A stretch of DNA of 64,000 bases from contig JBKDUF010000096.1 of NCBI GenBank assembly GCA_046339595.1, positions 36,127 to 100,126 on the forward strand, written 5' to 3'. This stretch comes from Ga0077527 sp021300125. Lineage in GTDB: Bacteria; Pseudomonadota; Gammaproteobacteria; Burkholderiales; SG8-41. Position numbers and translations under genes: made by a program. This document shows, in pieces, positions 51,131 through 59,114 of the stretch; position 1 is the stretch's first letter; each line of letters opens with the position of its first letter. The notes under the pieces were generated by a model. The model saw nothing but the letters and a program-made list of their open reading frames with translations, ran no database searches and was not told the origin of the DNA.

Positions 51131-52089
51131 GCAAGCGCTGCCAGGATGTCGGCGGCGCCGCGGGCACGCAGATCCGCAGCCAGGGTCGCGCCCAGCGTCT
51201 CGGCCGCCGCAGGCGCGCCGCGGCATTCGCCGCGCAGCACCTGCCGGCCATCGGGGCTGCCGACCAGCGCCCGCAGGTGCAGATCACCGCCCGCGATCTC
51301 GGCATAGCCGGCGATCGGCACGTTGCAGCTACCAGCCAGGCCTCGCGACAGTGCACGCTCGGCGAGCACGCATTGCCGGGTTGCCGCGTGGTTGAGCGGC
51401 TCCAGCAGTGCAATGAGGTCGCCGCGGTCCTCGCGGCACTCGATCGCCAGCGCGCCCTGCCCCACGGCGGGCAGGCTTTCGGCCGACGGCAGCTTGGGGG
51501 TGTTGCGTTCGGCGAGGCCGAGCCGCTTCAGGCCCGCCGCGGCGAGGATGATCGCGTCATATTCGCCGCCATCGAGCTTGCGCAGCCGTGTCTGCACATT
51601 GCCGCGCAGCGGTTCGATGCGCAGTTGCGGATGGGCGGCGCGCAACTGGCATTCACGGCGCAGGCTGGAGGTGCCGACGCGCGCGCCTTCAGGCAGTTCG
51701 GCGAGGCTGCGATAACGCGCGGAGACCAAGGCATCGCGGGGATCAGCGCGCTCGAGAATCGCGGCCAGCGTGAAACCCGATGGCAGGTGCATCGGCACAT
51801 CCTTTGCCGAGTGCACCGCAAGGTCGGCGCGGCCGTCGTTGAGCGCCTCCTCGAGCTCCTTCACAAACAGGCCCTTGCCGCCGATTTTGGCGAGTGAACT
51901 GCCCAGCCTGCGATCGCCTTCGGTGGTCATGCCAAGCAGGCCCACCGTGCGCGCTGGATATAATTCCCGCAGCAGGGATTGCACGTGGCGCGCCTGCCAC
52001 AGCGCCAGTGCGGATTCCCGCGTGGCAATCACCAGGGGTGCCGCCCCGGCATCCGCATCGTCCCCGGTCGTCTCGCCGAGCATTGGCAT
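51127..52089 (-). CDS. hemC: Porphobilinogen deaminase (hydroxymethylbilane synthase)
   Basis: A 320-residue enzyme that polymerises four porphobilinogens. It shows ATRESALALWQARHV, the KDVPMHLPSG region, VGTSSLRRECQL, and the cofactor-attachment Cys in LAGSCNVPIAGYAE. It leads the hemCDXY operon. The element copy at 52089-52107 abuts its start codon. Start ATG 52089; ATG 52083 possible. Confidence 0.96.
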   Translation of the reverse strand: MPMLGETTGDDADAGAAPLVIATRESALALWQARHVQSLLRELYPARTVGLLGMTTEGDRRLGSSLAKIGGKGLFVKELEEALNDGRADLAVHSAKDVPMHLPSGFTLAAILERADPRDALVSARYRSLAELPEGARVGTSSLRRECQLRAAHPQLRIEPLRGNVQTRLRKLDGGEYDAIILAAAGLKRLGLAERNTPKLPSAESLPAVGQGALAIECREDRGDLIALLEPLNHAATRQCVLAERALSRGLAGSCNVPIAGYAEIAGGDLHLRALVGSPDGRQVLRGECRGAPAAAETLGATLAADLRARGAADILAALA

Positions 52090-52107
52090 AACTAATTGAT
52101 TTTATTG
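52089..52107 (-). promoter_or_regulatory. Dispersed AT-rich element in the hemC/thioredoxin-like divergent region
   Basis: Read leftward: CAATAAAATCAATTAGTTA, 18 of 19 to consensus, with an exact IHF core. Its last A is the first base of the hemC ATG, and it also covers the TTG start of the divergent gene. Confidence 0.5.
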
Positions 52108-52596
52108 AAAAAATATTGCCGTTTATTGCTGCTGATTGTAGCATGCGGCAACATCGCCCCGGCCATGGCCCAGCTCATGCGCGCCGATAATCTGGCGCAG
52201 CTCGCGGCCGAGGCGCGCAGCAAGCGTGTGCCGGTGCTGATCGCCTTCATGCAGCAATCCTGTCCGTACTGCGCTGTGGCGCGCCGCGATCATCTGCTGG
52301 CGCTGCAGCGCGACCCGCAGTGGGGCGACCGCGTGCTGATCCGCGAAATCGATGTCGACCGCGACACGCCACTGCGCAATTTCAGCGGCAGCATCACCAC
52401 CCACCGCGCTTTCGCGCGCAGCCTCAACGTGCTTCGCGTGCCGACATTGATCGTGTTCGATACCGACGGCGTGGCGGTAGCGCAGCCGCTCACCGGCCTG
52501 CTGACCGAGGATTTCTACCGCCTCCACATCGAGCAGTCGATCGAGGCCGGACTGGCGCGCATGCGCGGCCCCGGGGCCGGAAAGCACAAGCGCTAG
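52105..52596 (+). CDS. Periplasmic thioredoxin-fold protein
   Basis: A 163-residue protein, TTG start at 52105 (MKKYCRLLLLIVACGNIAPAMAQ, a normal Sec signal). A TTG at 52096 gives MILLKKY. The mature part has the thioredoxin-like QQSCPYCAVARRDHL active site (CXXC) and a cis-Pro in RVPTLIVF. Similar proteins (SoxW/thioredoxin_2-type) reduce partner disulfides in sulfur or cytochrome assembly; partner not apparent. Its 3' end overlaps algR by 4 bp on the opposite strand. Confidence 0.85.
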   Translation: MKKYCRLLLLIVACGNIAPAMAQLMRADNLAQLAAEARSKRVPVLIAFMQQSCPYCAVARRDHLLALQRDPQWGDRVLIREIDVDRDTPLRNFSGSITTHRAFARSLNVLRVPTLIVFDTDGVAVAQPLTGLLTEDFYRLHIEQSIEAGLARMRGPGAGKHKR

Positions 52597-53348
52597 CGCG
52601 ACAGCTCGCGCACCACATGCTGCTGGCGCCGGCTGACCGGGAGGCGCTCGTCGAGCCCGGCCAGCAGCACCTGCCATGCCCCTTCGGCATCACCTTCTGC
52701 ACGCTCGAAACCGCGGATTGCCGCGCGCGCAACCAGGCAATTGCGGTGCACGCGCACGAAGCGCTCGGAGAATTCCTGCTCGAGCCGGGTCAGCGATTCC
52801 TCGATCAGGTATTCGCGGGCCGCGGTGCGCACCGTGACATATTTCAGCTCGGCGCGCAGGTAAAGCACGTCTTCCAAGGGAATCAGGTGCACCTTGCCGC
52901 GTTCGGCAGCACTCAGGCAGCTGCGCGGCGCACGCTGCATCGCCTGCAGGGCTTCGGCGCGCGGCGGACGTGCGGCACGGGCGCGCGCCAATGCCTCCTG
53001 CAGCCGCGCGGCGCGGATCGGCTTGAGCAGGTAATCCACGGCATGCAGGTCGAAGGCGCGGATGGCGTAGCTGTCGTAGGCGGTGGCAAAGATCACTGCC
53101 GGGGGCGGATCGAAGGCGCGCAGGTGCTGCGCGACCTCGATGCCGTCCATGCCCGGCATGCGCACATCCAGCAGGACCACCTCCGGCCGTTGCTGCTGCG
53201 CCAGCGCCAGCGCCTCACGGCCGTTGCCCGCCTCTCCGACCACAACGGCAGGCAGTGCAGCGCCGATGTCCGCCAGCAGATCGCGCATGCGGCTGCGCGC
53301 CGGCTCCTCGTCATCCACAATCAGCACCTTCAGCGCGTTCGCGCTCAC
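52593..53348 (-). CDS. algR: LytTR-type response regulator AlgR
   Basis: A 251-residue regulator. Receiver: VLIVDDEEPARSRM, phosphoacceptor Asp in VLLDVRMPGMDG, and Lys in YLLKPI. C-terminal LytTR DNA-binding domain (about 145-245). Order hemC ... algR-algZ-argH is that of Pseudomonas and many betaproteobacteria, where AlgR controls alginate, pili and virulence genes; targets here are unknown. It overlaps algZ by 4 bp. Confidence 0.9.
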   Translation of the reverse strand: MSANALKVLIVDDEEPARSRMRDLLADIGAALPAVVVGEAGNGREALALAQQQRPEVVLLDVRMPGMDGIEVAQHLRAFDPPPAVIFATAYDSYAIRAFDLHAVDYLLKPIRAARLQEALARARAARPPRAEALQAMQRAPRSCLSAAERGKVHLIPLEDVLYLRAELKYVTVRTAAREYLIEESLTRLEQEFSERFVRVHRNCLVARAAIRGFERAEGDAEGAWQVLLAGLDERLPVSRRQQHVVRELSR

Positions 53349-54382
53349 CGCCCCGGCCTCGCTGCGCCAGCCCTGACATAAGGCATCGCCATGCGCACCT
53401 CGTAGTGATCATCGCCAACACGCGCGGCAAACTCGGCGGCGACGTCGAAGTGCAGCTTCAGACGCTCACGGATGTTGGCCACCGCCATCTTGTTGCCGGC
53501 ATGGTGGTTGCCGCTGCGGGCATAGGGGTTGCGCAGCACGATGTGCAGACGCTCGCGCACGGCGTAAATGCTGATGCTGACGACACCCGGCCCCTCGCGG
53601 GGCTCGATGCCGTGATAGACGGCGTTCTCCAGCAGCGGCTGCAAGGCAAGCGGCGGCACCAGCGCGTCACCCGGCATCCGGTCGACGTGCCACTCCACCT
53701 GCAGGCGGTCGCCCAAACGCAGCTTTTCCAGGGCCAGGTACTGCCGGCAGAGCTCGACCTCATCGACCAGCGGCGCGAGCTCGCGGTTATCGGCCATCAA
53801 TGCGCGGAACAGCCCGGCCATGTCTTCGAGCGCGGCTTCGGCCCGGCGCGGTTCCTGCCGCACCAGCGACAGCACGGCATTGATGCTGTTGAATAGGAAG
53901 TGCGGCCGGATCCGTGCCTGCAGCGCCTGCAGACGCGCCTCGACCAGCGCCGGGGACAGCGCGCGGCTGCGCAGGTTGAAGTACGCAAGCAGGGCGGCGC
54001 TTACGATCAGCACCACCAGCAGCCAGCGCGCCGCGGACACCGGTTCCGTCAGCAACCAGTCCCGGGCGAGGGCGTGCAGGGCCAGTGTCAACGCGGCCTC
54101 GATGGCCAGCACCGCAGCGACACCCGCAGCGTGGGGCAAGCGTTGCAGCCACGGGTTGAGCGCGGACAGCGCCAGCAGGCTCAGCAGAAGCATCGGCTCC
54201 ACCAGCGCGGCGCTGGCAGTGAACCGGCGCGCCGCATCGGCCAGCGTCGGCACTTCAACCAGCGCGACAAGCAGCGCAATGCCGTTGGCCAGCAGCAGGA
54301 TGCGCAGCAGGATGCCGAAGTTGCGGAAATCCGGCAGTGCGCCGCGGTGAGCGTCGTGGTTATGATTTATACTGCGCGACAT
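53345..54382 (-). CDS. algZ: LytS/AlgZ-type sensor histidine kinase
   Basis: A 345-residue kinase. Multi-helix N-terminal membrane region (about 25-140), then the unusual His_kinase domain with RPHFLFNSINAVLSL (phospho-His) and an HATPase segment (LQPLLENAVYHGIEP, then NIRERL). It partners the overlapping algR. The gene is divergent from argH, start codons 47 bp apart. Confidence 0.9.
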   Translation of the reverse strand: MSRSINHNHDAHRGALPDFRNFGILLRILLLANGIALLVALVEVPTLADAARRFTASAALVEPMLLLSLLALSALNPWLQRLPHAAGVAAVLAIEAALTLALHALARDWLLTEPVSAARWLLVVLIVSAALLAYFNLRSRALSPALVEARLQALQARIRPHFLFNSINAVLSLVRQEPRRAEAALEDMAGLFRALMADNRELAPLVDEVELCRQYLALEKLRLGDRLQVEWHVDRMPGDALVPPLALQPLLENAVYHGIEPREGPGVVSISIYAVRERLHIVLRNPYARSGNHHAGNKMAVANIRERLKLHFDVAAEFAARVGDDHYEVRMAMPYVRAGAARPGR

Positions 54383-54428
54383 CGCTGTTCACACCTCAGT
54401 TCGATTCTAGCAGTCCCCGCCCACGCCG

Positions 54429-55847
54429 ATGTCCGCAAAAGACAAAACCGCGCCCGCCGCTGCTCCGGGCAGCACCAGCAAACCCTGGTCCGGACGCTTC
54501 AGCGAGCCGGTGGACGACCTCGTCAAACGCTTCACCGCTTCGGTCGGATTCGACCATCGGCTCGCCGAGTTCGACATCCAGGGCTCGCTGGCGCACGCGA
54601 AAATGCTTCGCGCCGTGAACATCATCGGCGCCGAGGATCTCGCCTCGATCGAGCAGGGACTCGCCGCGATCCTCGACGACATCCGCGGCGGCCGCTTCCA
54701 GTGGTCGCTCGACCTCGAGGATGTGCACCTCAATATCGAACGGCGGCTGACCGAGATGGTGGGCGACGCCGGAAAGCGCCTGCACACCGGCCGTTCCCGC
54801 AATGACCAGGTCGCCACGGACGTAAGACTCTATGTCCGCGCCGGCATCGACCAGGTGCAGGCGCTGATCAAGGCCCTGCAGCGCGCGCTGCTCGACCTGG
54901 CCGAAAAACACGCCGAGACCGTGATGCCCGGCTTCACCCACCTGCAGGTGGCGCAGCCGGTGTCCTTCGCCCACCACCTGCTTGCCTATGTCGAGATGCT
55001 GTCGCGCGACGCGCAGCGTTTCGCCGATTGCCGCAAGCGCGTCAACCGCCTGCCGCTGGGTGCAGCCGCTCTTGCCGGCACCTCGTATCCGATCGACCGC
55101 CAGATGGTGGCCAAGGAACTCGGCTTCGACGGGGTTTGCGAGAACTCGCTCGACGCGGTCTCCGACCGTGATTTCGCGATCGAATTCGTCGCCGCTGCGG
55201 CGCTGGCGATGACCCATCTCTCCCGCTTCAGCGAGGAGTTGATCCTCTGGATGAGCCCGCGCTTCGGTTTCATCGACATTGCCGACCGCTACTGCACCGG
55301 CTCCTCGATCATGCCGCAGAAGAAAAATCCAGACGTTGCAGAACTGGTGCGCGGCAAGACCGGTCGCGTCAACGGCCACCTGGTCGCGCTGCTGACCCTG
55401 ATGAAGGGCCAGCCGCTCGCGTACAACAAGGACAACCAGGAAGACAAGGAACCGCTGTTCGACACCCTCGACACGCTCACCGCCAGCCTCGCCGTGTTCA
55501 CCGGCATGGTCGGCGGCATCAGTGTGAGGCCCGAAGCGATGCGCGCCGCGGCGCGCGAGGGTTACGCTACCGCAACGGACCTTGCCGACTATCTGGTGAA
55601 GAAGGGCATGCCCTTCCGGGAGGCGCACGAAACCGTGGCACAGGTCGTGCACCAGGCGGAAACGCAGCGCTGCGAGCTCTCCGCAATGCCGCTGGAAGCG
55701 CTGCGCCAGTTCTCGCCGCTGATCGGCCCCGATGTGTTCGAGGCGCTCACGCTGGAGGGCTCGATGAAAAGCCGGGCCCACATCGGCGGCACCGCGCCAG
55801 CGCGCGTCAAGGCCGCCATCACCAAGGCGCGCAAGGCCATCGCCTGA
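54429..55847 (+). CDS. argH: Argininosuccinate lyase
   Basis: A 472-residue enzyme releasing arginine and fumarate. It has KPWSGRFSEPVDDLVKRFTA, the HTGRSRNDQVATD and TPGFTHLQ-like segments, and the fumarase-superfamily signature GSSIMPQKKNPD with active-site Ser. An AT-rich possible -10 (TATACT, 54368-54373) lies in algZ. After the stop, an 8-bp hairpin (CATGCGTC-GAGC-GGCGCATG, 55882-55901) has no T-tract. Confidence 0.96.
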   Translation: MSAKDKTAPAAAPGSTSKPWSGRFSEPVDDLVKRFTASVGFDHRLAEFDIQGSLAHAKMLRAVNIIGAEDLASIEQGLAAILDDIRGGRFQWSLDLEDVHLNIERRLTEMVGDAGKRLHTGRSRNDQVATDVRLYVRAGIDQVQALIKALQRALLDLAEKHAETVMPGFTHLQVAQPVSFAHHLLAYVEMLSRDAQRFADCRKRVNRLPLGAAALAGTSYPIDRQMVAKELGFDGVCENSLDAVSDRDFAIEFVAAAALAMTHLSRFSEELILWMSPRFGFIDIADRYCTGSSIMPQKKNPDVAELVRGKTGRVNGHLVALLTLMKGQPLAYNKDNQEDKEPLFDTLDTLTASLAVFTGMVGGISVRPEAMRAAAREGYATATDLADYLVKKGMPFREAHETVAQVVHQAETQRCELSAMPLEALRQFSPLIGPDVFEALTLEGSMKSRAHIGGTAPARVKAAITKARKAIA

Positions 55848-55982
55848 AATACACGCCAATAATTCAGTAGCCGTAGTTCATCATGCGTCGAGCGGCGCAT
55901 GACAGGCCATTCAGAATCAACAAACAAGGCTGGCTTTCCCCGAGCAGGTTTTGATCGCCTCCTACAGCCATTGCTGAACTCA

Positions 55983-57011
55983 TCAGGATGTTTTCGGGGC
56001 TGCCGCGCTGTCTCTGACCACCAGCTCGGTAGGCAGCTTGCGTCGCAGATCTACCACCTGGCCCCGCAGCCGCCGCAGCAAGTGGTCGGCCGCGTAACTG
56101 CCCAGCTCGGCGGTGGGAAAGCGCATCGTGGTCAGCGCGGGATTCACCATTGCCGCGAGCTCCATGTCATCGAAACCGGTCACCGAGACGTCTTCAGGCA
56201 CTTTCAGCCCGAGGGCATGGCACTCCGCGATCGCGCCGATCGCAAGCACATCGTTGCCGCAGATCACCGCCGTCGGCGGCTCGGCCCCGGCGATCACTTC
56301 GCGCAGGCCCTCGCGGCCGCCGGTGTGGGTATAGGCTTTTTCGACCAGCCGCTGCGCCGGCAGCGCGAGCCCGCGTGCTGCCAGCGCCGCGCGCACGCCG
56401 GCCAGCCGTTCCTGCGCCCGTTCGTTCTGCACGGTGACGCCCGACACCATGGCAAAACGGCGGTGCCCCAGTTCGAGCAGGTATTCGGTGATGCGCCGCG
56501 CCGCGGCATGGTTGTCGAAGCCGACACAGGGATGGTTGCCGCGCTCGTCCCAGGCCCAGGTCAGCACATAGGGCAGTGCGTGGGCCTCGATCATGCGGTA
56601 GATATCCGGGTGGTGGGTGGTACCGAGCAGTACCAGGCCATCGACACCGCGCTCGATCAGCGCGCGCGTTACTCGGGTTTCGATGCCGGGGTCGAATTCA
56701 TGGCTGGCGAGCAGCAGCATATAACCAGCCTCGTCGAGCCGGCGCTGCAGCGCATGGATGGTGTTGGCGAAGATCGCGTTGTCCAGCGTCGGCACCACCG
56801 CGGCAATGGTCTGGGTGCGGCGTGAAGCCAGTGCCCGCGCGGCACCGTGGGCCACATAGCCGAGGCTGCTCGCGGCCTGACGCACCCGTTCCAGCGTGCG
56901 TGCCTTGACCTTGTGCGGCAGGCTCAGCGCCCGCGACACCGTGGCGGTGGACACCTTGGCGAGGCGCGCCACATCGGAGAGGCGCGCGGCGCGGATCGGT
57001 TTTTCGCTCAT
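55983..57011 (-). CDS. LacI-family transcriptional regulator
   Basis: A 342-residue repressor. HTH: SDVARLAKVSTATVSRALSL, hinge AARALASRRTQTIAAVVP, and the periplasmic-binding-like effector domain with ICGNDVLAIGA and VTGFDDMELA. It follows xsc, but a terminator lies in between; it probably controls xsc or the divergent hydroxyacid cluster, with the effector unknown. Confidence 0.9.
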   Translation of the reverse strand: MSEKPIRAARLSDVARLAKVSTATVSRALSLPHKVKARTLERVRQAASSLGYVAHGAARALASRRTQTIAAVVPTLDNAIFANTIHALQRRLDEAGYMLLLASHEFDPGIETRVTRALIERGVDGLVLLGTTHHPDIYRMIEAHALPYVLTWAWDERGNHPCVGFDNHAAARRITEYLLELGHRRFAMVSGVTVQNERAQERLAGVRAALAARGLALPAQRLVEKAYTHTGGREGLREVIAGAEPPTAVICGNDVLAIGAIAECHALGLKVPEDVSVTGFDDMELAAMVNPALTTMRFPTAELGSYAADHLLRRLRGQVVDLRRKLPTELVVRDSAAAPKTS

Positions 57012-57025
57012 CGCCTGCGGCGGTC

Positions 57026-57053
57026 AAAAAAAGCCGGCGCAAAGCCGGCTTTT
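57026..57053 (-). terminator. Terminator after xsc
   Basis: Leftward: AAAAGCCGGC-TTTGC-GCCGGCTTTT, 10-bp stem and T7 tract. Located 22 bp after the xsc stop and before the LacI-type start. Confidence 0.93.
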
Positions 57054-57075
57054 GCCCCTGCGGGCCCGGTCCGGC

Positions 57076-58848
57076 TCAGCGGTACTGCCTGGCGCTGAAC
57101 TTGCGGTACTTTGGAAGCAGGCGCCGGGGCTGGCGGAAGGCATCGCGGCGGAAGGGATCGCCGAGCTCCTGGGTGAGCATCATGTTGATCACGGTGGGCT
57201 TGTTGGAACGCACCGCGGCGCGCAGCGCGTCGCCGACCTCGTCGACATGTTCCACCGTCAGGCCCTGCGCACCCATCGCCTCGGCGATCTCGGCAAAGTT
57301 CGGGTTCTGCAGATTGGTACCGAGGAAGCGGTTCTCAAAGTAGTCGATCTGGTTTTTCTTTTCCGCGCCCCATTGGCCGTTGTTGAAAACCACGGCGATA
57401 GCCGGGATTTTCTCGCGCACGCAGGTCATCACTTCATTGAGGCTCATGCCCCAGGCACCGTCGCCGACATAGGCGATCGCCGGGCGGTCGGGACGGCCGA
57501 CCTTGGCGCCCATCACCGCGGGGAAGGCATAGCCGCAGTTGCCAAAGCTCATCGCGGCAAGGAAAGAGGGCGCCTGCTCGAAGTGCAGATAGCTGTTGGA
57601 TACCGAGCAGACGTTGCCGATGTCGGTGGCTACCATCGCGTTCTTCGGCATCGCCCGCGCCAGCGCGGCCAGCGCCTGGCGCGGTCCGATCCGGGTCTTG
57701 GTATTGGGCGAGGGCCATTTGTCCAGCTCCTCGGTCCAGGCTTTCTTTTCCTTCGCGATCTCGGCCAGGCGGGCCTTGTTCGGCTTGAGCTTGGCCAGGC
57801 CCTTGACGCGCTCGAGCAGCGCGATTGCCGCCAGCCGCGCATCACCGCAGACGCCGACCGTGGTTTTCTTGACCAGGCCGAGCATGCGCGAATCGGCATC
57901 AACCTGGATGATTTTTGCATCCTTCGGCCAGTAGTCGAGGCCGTGCTGCGGCAGCGTGCCGAAGGGCCCGAGCCGCGAGCCCAGCGCCAGCACCACGTCG
58001 GCACGGGCGATCAGCTTCATCGCCGCCTTCGAGCCCTGGTAGCCGAGCGGGCCGCAGGCCAGCGGATGGCTCGCCGGGAAGGAGTCGTTGTGCAGGTAGG
58101 AGTTGACCACCGGTGCGGTGAGGTATTCCGCAAGCGCGGCGCATTCCTTGATGCCGCCCGCCATGATCACGCCGCCGCCGGAGAGAATCACCGGGAATTT
58201 GGCCTTGGCCAGCATGCGTGCTGCGGCATCGAGGGTTTCCGGCCCGCCGGCGGAACGCTCAAGCTTGTGCGGCTGCGGAATTTCGTAATCGCCCTCGCCG
58301 TAGAAATAGTCGCGCGGGATGTTGACCTGCACAGGACCGCGCTCGGCCATCGCGACGTCGAAAGCGCGTCCAGTCAGTTCGGCGATGCGCAGCGGCGAAT
58401 TGACGTGCACCTGCCACTTGGTGATCTTGGAAAAGATCGGCATCTGTTCGGTTTCCTGGAAACCGCCCAGGCCCATACTCAGGCTGCCCGACTCCGGCGT
58501 GACGCACACCACCGGCGAATGCGCCCAGTACGCGGCGGCAATGCCGGTGACGAAATTGGTGATGCCGGGCCCGTTCTGCGCGATGCACAGGCCATGTTTG
58601 CCGGTCACGCGCGAATAGCCGTCGGCCATGTGCGCGGCGTTCTGTTCATGCGCCACCGACACGAAACGGATGCCAGCCAGCGGGAACAGGTCATGGGCAT
58701 CCATGTAGGCGGAGCCGACGATGCCGAAACAATCCTTCACGCCCTGCGCGACAAGAGTTTCGACAAACGCTTCGGAGGGCGTCATCCGCACCTTGCCGCC
58801 GGCCGCGATGGCCTTCGCCACGTTTTTGCTGTCTGCCATGGTGTTCAT
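57076..58848 (-). CDS. xsc: Sulfoacetaldehyde acetyltransferase
   Basis: A 590-residue TPP enzyme. It carries CFGIVGSAYMDAHDLFP, FVSVAHEQNAAHMADGYSR, AQNGPGITNFVTG, IPRDYFYGEGDYEIP, GDGAWGMSLNEV for TPP binding, WGAEKKNQIDYF and the C-terminal QELGDPFRRDAF. These are the Xsc pattern, not acetolactate synthase. Xsc splits sulfoacetaldehyde with phosphate to acetyl phosphate and sulfite. Start ATG 58848 has GAGGAG 6 nt upstream. No pta, tpa, tauXY or ald/isethionate gene is near. Confidence 0.85.
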   Translation of the reverse strand: MNTMADSKNVAKAIAAGGKVRMTPSEAFVETLVAQGVKDCFGIVGSAYMDAHDLFPLAGIRFVSVAHEQNAAHMADGYSRVTGKHGLCIAQNGPGITNFVTGIAAAYWAHSPVVCVTPESGSLSMGLGGFQETEQMPIFSKITKWQVHVNSPLRIAELTGRAFDVAMAERGPVQVNIPRDYFYGEGDYEIPQPHKLERSAGGPETLDAAARMLAKAKFPVILSGGGVIMAGGIKECAALAEYLTAPVVNSYLHNDSFPASHPLACGPLGYQGSKAAMKLIARADVVLALGSRLGPFGTLPQHGLDYWPKDAKIIQVDADSRMLGLVKKTTVGVCGDARLAAIALLERVKGLAKLKPNKARLAEIAKEKKAWTEELDKWPSPNTKTRIGPRQALAALARAMPKNAMVATDIGNVCSVSNSYLHFEQAPSFLAAMSFGNCGYAFPAVMGAKVGRPDRPAIAYVGDGAWGMSLNEVMTCVREKIPAIAVVFNNGQWGAEKKNQIDYFENRFLGTNLQNPNFAEIAEAMGAQGLTVEHVDEVGDALRAAVRSNKPTVINMMLTQELGDPFRRDAFRQPRRLLPKYRKFSARQYR

Positions 58849-58964
58849 GTCGAGCTCCTCCTCAAGGGCCTGTGGACATTGCGCGCGGCGCCGGTCGCGC
58901 CGTCGCGAGGCTGGCATCATACGCCGGCCGCCACTGATGATGCAAACGCTTGCAGAAAGAACCG

Positions 58965-58983
58965 TAATTTATTGATTTTATTG
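58965..58983 (-). promoter_or_regulatory. Dispersed AT-rich element upstream of xsc
   Basis: Leftward: CAATAAAATCAATAAATTA, 18 of 19 to consensus and an exact IHF core, in a long AT-rich tract (58958-58999) between divergent xsc and the FAD/Fe-S oxidase gene, 117 bp upstream of xsc. Confidence 0.5.
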
Positions 58984-59114
58984 TAAAAAATTATTTTTAG
59001 TCCAAGCCGCCAGATCCCTGGCCCGGCAGATCGGCAGCTCCGGCACAAGCTACAATCCGGGGCCGCTGCCGCTGCGAACCCGCAGCACCTCCAGCCGAAC
59101 AACCCGGAGTTGAA

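Noticed and set aside
57076..58848. Acetolactate synthase large subunit as the identity of the TPP enzyme
   Set aside because: The AQNGPGITNF, IPRDYF and GDPFRRD motifs are those of Xsc, and no small regulatory subunit or ilvC is nearby.
56896..58986. 696-codon rightward ORF opposite xsc
   Set aside because: His/Arg-rich translation without domains; the other strand encodes an intact TPP enzyme with a ribosome-binding site.
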